From Ga0077527 sp964606765 (GTDB taxonomy: Bacteria > Pseudomonadota > Gammaproteobacteria > Burkholderiales > SG8-41): a DNA stretch of 12,552 nt. Below are positions 7,137-12,552 of the stretch, one piece after another (within the stretch, counting starts at the first letter, position 1; the number at the start of each line of letters is the position of its first letter). The stretch covers positions 1-12,552 of the forward strand of contig CAZSIR010000090.1 in the NCBI GenBank assembly GCA_964606765.1, given 5' to 3'. The position numbers were made by a program, and so were the translations under genes. The notes under the pieces are model-generated. The model searched no databases, had not been told where the DNA came from, and worked only from the letters and a program-made list of their open reading frames with translations.

Positions 7137-8677
7137 GCCTGATCGTCACCCGCAGTGTTGACGGGAATGCCGTCGCGCAGCTCGTGGCCGAGGGCCTGTC
7201 CCCCTTCATGGCGCGCATTTACGCGGCGCGCGGCATCACCAGCCGCGGCCGGATCGAGCCCGATCTGGCGCAACTGATTCCGCCGGAACGGCTGCACAAC
7301 GCCGGGGAAATGGCATCGCTTCTGGCCGACACCATCGCTGCGCGCAAAAAACTGCTGATCGTCGCCGACTACGACGCCGACGGCGCCACCGCCTGCGCGG
7401 TCGGCCTGCGCGCATTGCGCCAATTCGGCGCCGATGTTGATTACCTCGTGCCGAACCGCTTCGAATATGGCTACGGCCTGACGCCGGAAATCGTGCAGCT
7501 CGCCGCGGCGGAAAAAAAACCGGATGTGCTGGTCACGGTCGACAACGGCATTGCCAGCATTGACGGGGTCGCCGAGGCCAACCGCCTCGGCATGAAGGTG
7601 CTGGTCACCGACCATCATTTGCCCGGCGACCGCCTGCCGGACGCCTGGTGCATCATCAACCCCAACCAGCCCGGCTGCGATTTCCCGAGCAAGAACCTCG
7701 CCGGCGTCGGCGTGATGTTCTACCTGATGCTGGCACTGCGCGCGGAATTCCGCAGGCGGGGCGCCTATGCCGGCAAATCCGAACCCAATCTCGGCGCCCT
7801 GCTTGATCTCGTGGCACTGGGCACCGTTGCCGATGTCGTCAAACTCGATGACAACAACCGGCTGCTGGTGCAGCAGGGCCTGCAGCGCATGCGCGCCGGA
7901 CGCGCACAGGCGGGAATCAGCGCTTTGTTCAACGCCGCCGGGCGCGATATCCGCCGCGCCGGCACCTACGACCTCGGCTTTGTCGCCGGACCGCGCCTGA
8001 ACGCCGCCGGCCGCATGGACGACATGTCCGTGGGCATCGAATGCCTCACCACTGATGATCCCGGCCGCGCCGCGGACATCGCGCGCCAACTGGACCAGTT
8101 CAACCGCAAACGGCGTGACGTCGAAGCCGGCATGCAGGAATCCGCACTGGCCAGCGTGGAACCTGTGACACCCGGTTACTCGCTGAGCCTGTATGAGCCA
8201 GGCTGGCACCAGGGCGTGATCGGCATCCTCGCCTCGCGGCTGCGCGAGCGCTTTCACCGGCCGACTTTTGTTTTTGCCGCAGCCGGCAATGGCGAGATCA
8301 AGGGTTCCGGCCGCTCGATTCCCGCGCTGCACCTGCGCGATGCGCTGGATCTCGTATCCAAACGACATCCGGAACTGATCGTGCGATTTGGCGGCCACGC
8401 CGCGGCCGCCGGCCTGACGCTGCATGAAAACGGCTTCAATGCCTTCCGTGATGCCTTCGAGTCAATTGCCGCCGAACTGCTGACCCCGGCTGACCTCGAA
8501 CGTGAATGGGTCACCGACGGCTCATTGCCACCGGAGGAGATGACCCTTTCCAACGCAGCGATTTTGACCGACAGCGTCTGGGGCCAGGGCTTTCCGGAGC
8601 CGCGCTTCCACGATCGCTTTGAAGTCGCCGCGCAGCGCATCGTTGGTGAACGCCATCTCAAACTGCAGCTGCGCCGC
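7133..8677 (+). CDS. recJ: RecJ single-strand-specific 5'-3' exonuclease (3' end lost in assembly gap)
   Basis: DHH-family exonuclease that degrades single-stranded DNA 5' to 3' in recombinational repair (RecFOR), mismatch repair and base-excision repair. There are 515 codons before the gap; E. coli RecJ has 577 residues, so about 50-60 residues are missing. Visible motifs: DYDADG (79-84), VDNGI (D137), TDHH (160-162), LVALGTVADVV (D234), GPRLNAAGRM (286-295), WHQGVIGILASRL (358-370), and the DHHA1 part GSGRSI (391-396) and RFGGHAAAAG (418-427). All metal-binding aspartates and the DHH histidines are intact. The ATG at 7133 lies inside the stop of the RpfE-type gene (ATGA). A run of eight A's at 7512-7519 encodes Glu-Lys-Lys. 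The frame stays open up to the first N; loss of the end is an assembly effect, not a truncation that can be seen. Confidence 0.96.
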
Positions 8678-8777
8678 NNNNNNNNNNNNNNNNNNNNNNN
8701 NNNNNNNNNNNNNNNNNNNNNNNNNNNNNNNNNNNNNNNNNNNNNNNNNNNNNNNNNNNNNNNNNNNNNNNNNNNNN
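8678..8777. other. Assembly gap, 100 Ns
   Basis: Exactly 100 unknown bases, the usual placeholder for a scaffold gap of unknown size. The missing end of recJ alone needs roughly 150-190 bases, so the true gap is probably longer than 100. It hides the recJ stop, any terminator or promoter, and perhaps the true 5' end or even another small gene before the next CDS. Confidence 0.97.
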
Positions 8778-8784
8778 AAAAACC

Positions 8785-9675
8785 ATGCGGGCATTACGAA
8801 TCGACGCCATGCTGCTGTCGGGCCTGCTGCTGGCGTTCCCGGCGCTGGCGCCGCCGGTCTGCGCGAATGACGGCGTACTCTACGAAAAGACATCCGAGTA
8901 CGGAACGATTGTCATCACCGATGAAGGCAACGGCCTGCGCGCACTGCGCTTTGGCCGCAACGGCGTGCGCCAGAGCCTGGTCAAACCCGGCGATCCGGAA
9001 TATCTCGGGCTCGGCTATACACCGGTGGCGCTGGCCGGCCTTGCACTGTGCAGTGAACCGCGGCGCTTCCTCGTCATCGGGCTCGGCGGCGGCACGCTGC
9101 CCGCCTTCCTGCGCAGGCACTACCCTGAGGCTGACATTGATGCCGTCGACATCAATCCCGAAGTCGCGCAGGCGGCGATCACCCAGCTCGGTTTCCGCGA
9201 AGATGCGCGCATGCGCATCCACATCACGGATGGCCGCAGGTTCATCGAGTCGGTGCAACAGCCCTACGATGCCATTTTCCTCGATGCCTTCGGCGCCGAT
9301 GCGCTGCCGTCGCACCTGACCACGGCGGAATTCCTCTCGGCCGTGCGCCGCGCCGTGCGCGAGGACGGCGTGGTGATCGGCAACCTCTGGAGCAGCGCGA
9401 CCCGCCCGCCCTACGACTCGATGGTGCACACCTACCGGGAGACCTTCGGCGCATTGCATGTATTGCGTGTTGCCGGCACCAACAACCGCATCCTGTACGC
9501 GCTGCCGCGCAGGCAGGCGCTGTCGCGAACGGCGCTGGCGGAACGCGCGCAAAAACTTGCGGCCGACAAAAATTTCCGCTTCGACCCCGCCCCGCTGATA
9601 GAACGCGGGCTGATGCCCGCCGACACCGCGGCATTCGGCGGCAAACTGCTGACCGACGCCACGATCGGCCAATAA
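8785..9675 (+). CDS. Exported spermidine-synthase-fold protein (class I SAM-binding domain)
   Basis: A 296-residue protein with an apparent Sec signal peptide: basic start (R2, R5), hydrophobic core LLSGLLLAFPALAP (10-23), likely cleavage after VCA at residue 27. The mature part has the spermidine synthase layout: a small beta-strand N-domain (EYGTIVITDEGNGLRALRFG), then a Rossmann methyltransferase-type fold with VIGLGGGTLPAF (97-108), acidic D122 in AVDINPEVAQ, ITDGRRF (D149), and YDAIFLDAFGADALPSHL with D167 at the catalytic-aspartate position. The aminopropyltransferase GGGDG is GGGTL here, and the usual D-x-x-D-P is absent. So the fold is clear but spermidine synthesis is doubtful. The ATG at 8785 is only 7 bases after the gap, so a longer N-terminus and the ribosome site cannot be judged; M9 (8809) is an alternative. 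C26 is not in a lipobox. Confidence 0.82.
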   Translation: MRALRIDAMLLSGLLLAFPALAPPVCANDGVLYEKTSEYGTIVITDEGNGLRALRFGRNGVRQSLVKPGDPEYLGLGYTPVALAGLALCSEPRRFLVIGLGGGTLPAFLRRHYPEADIDAVDINPEVAQAAITQLGFREDARMRIHITDGRRFIESVQQPYDAIFLDAFGADALPSHLTTAEFLSAVRRAVREDGVVIGNLWSSATRPPYDSMVHTYRETFGALHVLRVAGTNNRILYALPRRQALSRTALAERAQKLAADKNFRFDPAPLIERGLMPADTAAFGGKLLTDATIGQ

Positions 9676-9676
9676 G

Positions 9677-9712
9677 GGGCCGCCCTGCGGTCGCGGATAC
9701 GGCCCGCGGCCC
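9677..9712. other. GC-rich inverted repeat next to a -10 box
   Basis: GGGCCGC (9677-9683) and GCGGCCC (9706-9712) form a perfect 7-bp inverted repeat with a 22-base loop, directly after the stop of the spermidine-synthase-like gene and 2 bases before TATAAT. Shorter competing hairpins (CCGC-CCT-GCGG at 9680-9690; GGCC-CGC-GGCC at 9701-9711) lie within it. There is no U-tract, so an intrinsic terminator is not convincing; an operator overlapping the promoter is possible. Confidence 0.4.
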
Positions 9713-9714
9713 GA

Positions 9715-9720
9715 TATAAT
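9715..9720 (+). promoter_or_regulatory. Consensus -10 box TATAAT for the dehydrogenase-esterase pair
   Basis: A perfect TATAAT stands 54 bases before the ATG at 9775 in otherwise GC-rich sequence. The -35 position (about 9692-9697) is GC-rich and does not match consensus, so an activator may be needed or the promoter may be weak. Confidence 0.5.
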
Positions 9721-9774
9721 TGCCCGCACAACAACGCGCCGGAAATCCATGCCGGCCTCAACCTGGAACCCGAC

Positions 9775-10713
9775 ATGAAACCAGACCTCATCCTGACCGC
9801 GAAGGGTCATCAAGGCACGCAGAAACGCATGGAGAACGAATTCTCCCTGATCAAGCTCTGGGAGGCTCCGGACCGGGCCGCAGCGCTCAAGGCGGCCGCA
9901 CCCCGGATCCGCGCGCTGGCCCATACCGGACACAGCAAGGTTGATGCTGCGCTGATGGACGCGCTGCCGAAACTGCAAATCATCGCCAACTTCGGCGTCG
10001 GCGTGGACCAGATCGACCTCGACGCCGCCAAACAGCGCAACATCATCGTCACCAACACCGCCAACGTGCTGAACGACTGTGTCGCCGACTGCGCGATGGC
10101 GCTGGTGCTGAACACGCTGCGCAAGTTTCCGCAGGCCGACAAATACCTGCGCGCCGGCCGCTGGAAAAGCGACGGCACCTACCCCTTCACTACCTCGCTC
10201 GGCGGCAAGACCCTGGGCATCCTCGGCCTCGGCCGCATCGGCGAGGAGATTGCGGTACGGGCGCAGGCCTTCAAAATGAACATCCGCTACCACAACCGCA
10301 GGCGGAAGGATGTGCCCTACGCCTATGATCCGGACGTCGTGACGCTGGCAAAGAACTCGGATGTGCTGGTCGTCATCACCCCCGGCGGCCCGGAAACCAG
10401 CAAGCTGGTGAATGCCGCGGTGCTGGACGCTCTGGGCCCGCAGGGTTTCCTCGTCAACGTCGCCCGCGGCTCGGTGGTCGACCAGGCAGTGCTGCTGCAA
10501 TATCTGCAGGAGAAAAAAATTGCCGGTGCCGGACTCGATGTCTTCGAGAAGGAACCCGATGTGCCGCCGGAGTTTTTTGCACTGGATAACGCCGTGCTGA
10601 TTCCGCACATGGCCAGCGCCACCCATGAAACCCGGACCGCGATGGGCAATCTGCAGATCGAGAACATCCTGCTGCACCTGGCCGGCAAACCGGTGAAAAC
10701 AAGGGTGGATTGA
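9775..10713 (+). CDS. D-2-hydroxyacid dehydrogenase (glyoxylate/hydroxypyruvate reductase-like)
   Basis: Cytoplasmic NAD(P)H-dependent oxidoreductase that interconverts 2-oxoacids and D-2-hydroxyacids; close family members reduce glyoxylate or hydroxypyruvate. The 312-residue length is normal. Visible parts: catalytic-domain stretch NFGVGVDQIDLDAAKQR (72-88), nucleotide-binding GLGRIG (151-156), and the catalytic triad R231 (VARGSVVD), E260 (VFEKEP) and H278 (IPHMAS). After the second beta strand comes NRRRK (174-178), with arginines where NAD-specific members carry an aspartate, so NADPH is the likelier cofactor. The C-terminus has no ACT domain, which speaks against SerA. The ATG at 9775 follows a weak GGA ribosome site. 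The stop is only 6 bases before the start of the exported esterase, so the two are probably one operon. Exact substrate cannot be read from the sequence. Confidence 0.92.
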   Translation: MKPDLILTAKGHQGTQKRMENEFSLIKLWEAPDRAAALKAAAPRIRALAHTGHSKVDAALMDALPKLQIIANFGVGVDQIDLDAAKQRNIIVTNTANVLNDCVADCAMALVLNTLRKFPQADKYLRAGRWKSDGTYPFTTSLGGKTLGILGLGRIGEEIAVRAQAFKMNIRYHNRRRKDVPYAYDPDVVTLAKNSDVLVVITPGGPETSKLVNAAVLDALGPQGFLVNVARGSVVDQAVLLQYLQEKKIAGAGLDVFEKEPDVPPEFFALDNAVLIPHMASATHETRTAMGNLQIENILLHLAGKPVKTRVD

Positions 10714-10719
10714 TTTGCC

Positions 10720-11688
10720 TTGGCTCGCTTGCGTTTCGTAATCCGTTTCTTCCGCACGGCCGGCATCCTGCTGGTTTGCTGCTTGCCCGCATCGGCCGCA
10801 AGCGCAAATGCCGCCAAACCGGAAACCGGCGTGCGGCACATCAAGATCGGCACGCTCGATCGCCACTACGTCCTGCATGTTCCGTCGACGCTGCCGAAGG
10901 ACAGGACCGTTCCCCTGGTGCTGATGTTTCATGGCGGCGGCGGCACACCCGGGCATGCCGAACGCGAAACCGGTTTCAGCCGTCTGGCCGACCGGGAAGG
11001 ATTCCTCGTCGCCTACCCCCAGGGCCACAACAAAAGCTGGAATGATGGCCGCGCCAGCGCATCGATCGCCGCCCAGCGCGACCAGGTCGACGACGTCGGC
11101 TTCGTAGCCGCGCTGATTGAGGACGTGGCCAGGATTTACCAGGTCGATGAAAAGCGCATCTTCGCCACCGGCATCAGCAATGGCGCAACCTTTTCCCACT
11201 TCCTCGCGGCACGGCTGTCCCGGCGGATTGCGGCCATCGCCCCGGTTGCCGGCGGCATCGCGCAGCCCCTGAGTCAGGACTTCAGGCCCGAAGACCCGGT
11301 TTCAGTGCTGATCATGCAAGGCACCGCGGATCCCCTCGTGCCCTACCATGGCGGCGAGATCAGGCTTCCTTGGGGCACCACCCGCGGCGCCATCATAGCC
11401 ACCGAGTCTTCGGTCCGGCTCTGGTCGGAACACAACGGCGCCCGAAGCACCGCCATGCCCAGGACATGGCCGGACACTGATCCCGCGGACGGCTGCCGCA
11501 TCACGCAATCAAGTCATGCCGGCGGACGGGGAGGAACGGCGGTAATTCTGTACCGCCTGGAAGGCGCAGGCCACACATGGCCTGGCGGAACGCAGTATCT
11601 GCCCAAAGGCGTCATCGGCGGGGTATGCCGCGACATCAATGCCACCGCGGAAATCTGGCGTTTTTTCAAGGCGCATCCGAAACCCTGA
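10720..11688 (+). CDS. Exported LpqC/PHB-depolymerase-family esterase
   Basis: Alpha/beta-hydrolase of the LpqC (COG3509) group, which includes poly(3-hydroxybutyrate) depolymerase-like and feruloyl-esterase-like secreted enzymes. About 322 residues with a Sec signal peptide: basic start (R3, R5, R9, R12), hydrophobic GILLVCCLPASAA, cleavage near ASA at about 29. In the mature part: oxyanion-hole FHGGGG (70-75), nucleophile S153 in GISNGA, acid D204 in GTADPLVPY, and H285 in GAGHTWPGG. YPQGHNKSWNDG is typical of the group. Two later cysteines (C259 and one in GGVCRDIN) could form a disulfide. The start is TTG at 10720: the stop of the dehydrogenase gene is in the same frame just upstream, no ATG fits, and GGTGGA lies 10 bases ahead; TTG 10729 is an alternative. 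No separate substrate-binding domain is present, so activity on solid polymer is uncertain. Confidence 0.88.
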   Translation: MARLRFVIRFFRTAGILLVCCLPASAASANAAKPETGVRHIKIGTLDRHYVLHVPSTLPKDRTVPLVLMFHGGGGTPGHAERETGFSRLADREGFLVAYPQGHNKSWNDGRASASIAAQRDQVDDVGFVAALIEDVARIYQVDEKRIFATGISNGATFSHFLAARLSRRIAAIAPVAGGIAQPLSQDFRPEDPVSVLIMQGTADPLVPYHGGEIRLPWGTTRGAIIATESSVRLWSEHNGARSTAMPRTWPDTDPADGCRITQSSHAGGRGGTAVILYRLEGAGHTWPGGTQYLPKGVIGGVCRDINATAEIWRFFKAHPKP

Positions 11689-11746
11689 GCAACGGGCCGG
11701 GCTTTCCCCGCTCCCGTCTGGCAGTACAGAAGCCTGCCCGCTGCGG

Positions 11747-11752
11747 TAATAT
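11747..11752 (+). promoter_or_regulatory. Possible -10 box (TAATAT) for prfB
   Basis: TAATAT within GGTAATATC lies 22 bases before the prfB ATG, in the 86 bases between the esterase stop and prfB. A -35 match is not evident (GTACAG at 17 bases). It would give prfB its own promoter apart from the upstream genes. Confidence 0.3.
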
Positions 11753-11774
11753 CGGCGTTTTTCGCGGAAATCCC

Positions 11775-12552
11775 ATGGAAGCCGAACGCATCAACGCCAT
11801 CGACAATCGCCTGCACGATCTGCAAGAACGTACAGGAGCGTTGCGGAGGTATCTTTGACTACGAGACAAAAACACGCCGTCTCGAAGAACTCATCAAGCT
11901 GAGCGAGGATCCCGCGCTGTGGAATGACGCCGCGCGCGCGCAGGAAGTCGGCCGCGAGCGCAAAACCCTGGAAGGCATCGTGCTGACCCTGCGCGACCTC
12001 GACCGTGACCTGCGCGACGCGCAGGAACTGTTCGAAATGGCGCGCGGCGAAGCAGACGACAACACCCTGACCGGCATCGAGCAGGACGCCGGCAAGCTTG
12101 CCGGCATCGTCGAGGACATGGAATTCCGCCGCATGTTCGCCAACCCGATGGATCCGGCCAACTGTTTCCTCGACATCCAGTCCGGCTCCGGCGGCACCGA
12201 AGCCCAGGACTGGGCTTCGATTCTCGAACGCATGTACCTGCGTTATTGCGAGAAAAAGGATTTCCGCGTCGAAGTACTGGAAGAATCCGCAGGTGACGTC
12301 GCCGGCATCAAGAGCGCATCGCTGAAAATCACCGGCGACTATGCCTTCGGCCACCTGCGCACCGAAACCGGCGTGCACCGCCTGGTGCGCAAGTCGCCCT
12401 TCGATTCGAACAACCGCCGACACACGTCCTTCGCCAGCGTCTTCGTCTACCCGGAAGTCGACGACTCCATCGAAATCGACATCAATCCCGCCGATCTGCG
12501 CGTCGACACCTACCGCGCCTCGGGCGCCGGCGGCCAGCACATCAACAAGACC
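11775..12552 (+). CDS. prfB: Peptide chain release factor 2 with programmed +1 frameshift (3' end beyond window)
   Basis: Reads UGA and UAA stop codons in the ribosome and triggers peptide release. The first 27 codons (11775-11855) end at an in-frame TGA (11856-11858). Skipping T11856 continues the protein in the next frame from GAC at 11857 to the window end, 259 residues visible out of about 365. The joined protein has the RF2 N-domain (AERINAIDNRLHDLQER, then DPALWNDAARAQEV), the discriminator SPF (207-209) in VRKSPFDSNNRRHTSF, and the catalytic GGQ (252-254) in RASGAGGQHIN. SPF and not PxT separates RF2 from RF1. A248 corresponds to position 246 of E. coli RF2, with alanine as in most bacteria. 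The ATG at 11775 has a weak upstream GGAAA. lysS usually follows prfB but lies outside the window. Confidence 0.97.
11845..11859 (+). promoter_or_regulatory. prfB +1 programmed frameshift site
   Basis: GGAGG (11845-11849), a 3-base spacer TAT, the slippery CTT (11853-11855), then TGA followed by C (TGAC). This is the known RF2 autoregulatory arrangement: the internal Shine-Dalgarno pulls the ribosome, the weak UGAC stop is slowly read when RF2 is low, and the peptidyl-tRNA slips from CUU to UUU. The SD is GGAGG instead of the E. coli AGGGGG; the spacing is canonical. Confidence 0.96.

Noticed and set aside
8785..8865. Lipoprotein signal in the spermidine-synthase-like protein (Cys at residue 26)
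   Set aside because: The residues before the cysteine (PPV) do not form a lipobox; a Sec/signal peptidase I site after VCA fits better.
6977..9319. A 780-codon open frame running across the gap
   Set aside because: It joins the out-of-frame end of the RpfE-type gene, recJ, the unknown bases and an out-of-frame part of the next gene. Only the recJ part is real coding sequence.
8794..11199. An 801-codon antisense open frame opposite three genes
   Set aside because: Its product is low-complexity and matches no fold. It exists because stops are rare on the opposite strand of GC-rich genes and because Ns do not create stops. The plus-strand genes have full catalytic motifs.
11689..11720. Possible terminator hairpin after the esterase gene (GAGC..GGG / CCC..GCTC)
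   Set aside because: The stem is imperfect with unpaired bases and no U-tract follows.
11577..11858. A 93-codon frame ending at the prfB TGA that begins inside the esterase gene
   Set aside because: Only its last 27 codons resemble RF2. The upstream part is an out-of-frame reading of the esterase gene, and the TGA is the programmed frameshift site, not a true end or a nonsense mutation.
1..12552. Mobile elements, CRISPR, tRNA, toxin-antitoxin or defence genes
   Set aside because: No transposase, integrase, regularly spaced repeats, tRNA-like cloverleaf or known defence domain was seen; the 14-bp repeat at 3590-3631 has no spacers.

Overview
The window looks like a chromosomal segment of a GC-rich betaproteobacterium, or a close relative. 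The support is protein character (ComEC, a LolD plus single-permease pair, an RpfE-type protein fused tightly to recJ, then prfB), about two-thirds G+C by eye, and -10-like boxes such as TATAAT and TACAAT in front of genes. A run of exactly 100 Ns (8678-8777) shows that this is a scaffolded draft assembly. I see no tRNA, rRNA, CRISPR array, transposase, integrase or phage gene. Eleven protein genes fill almost the whole window.

Left part (1-4039). comEC, the inner-membrane DNA-uptake channel, runs leftwards from a GTG at 2323 and leaves the window just before its stop. Diverging from it are a DUF2062 membrane protein, a short AlkA-type alkylation-repair glycosylase overlapping it by 4 bases, and a small two-helix membrane protein of unknown role. 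The last is preceded by a 14-bp tandem repeat and an unusually AT-rich stretch.

Middle part (4020-5967). A leftward lolC/E-lolD pair encodes the ABC machine that releases lipoproteins from the inner membrane for transport to the outer membrane. Its lolD end overlaps the small membrane-protein gene tail to tail by 20 bases.

Right part (6117-12552). All genes run rightwards: an RpfE-type protein, recJ (4-base overlap; its 3' end is lost in the gap), an exported spermidine-synthase-fold protein, a D-2-hydroxyacid dehydrogenase, an exported LpqC/PHB-depolymerase-type esterase starting at TTG, and prfB. prfB carries the classical programmed +1 frameshift (GGAGG-TAT-CTT-TGA-C) and runs off the right end just past the GGQ motif. 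The order rpfE-recJ-prfB matches the core of the Xanthomonas rpf region; here three accessory genes lie between recJ and prfB.

Most of the window is housekeeping (DNA uptake, repair, lipoprotein export, translation termination). I do not see a convincing new defence or mobile system. The best candidates for something undescribed are the exported spermidine-synthase-like protein, which lacks the usual aminopropyltransferase signatures, the tightly spaced dehydrogenase/exported-esterase pair, and the RpfE-type protein, whose biochemical role is not settled as far as I know.
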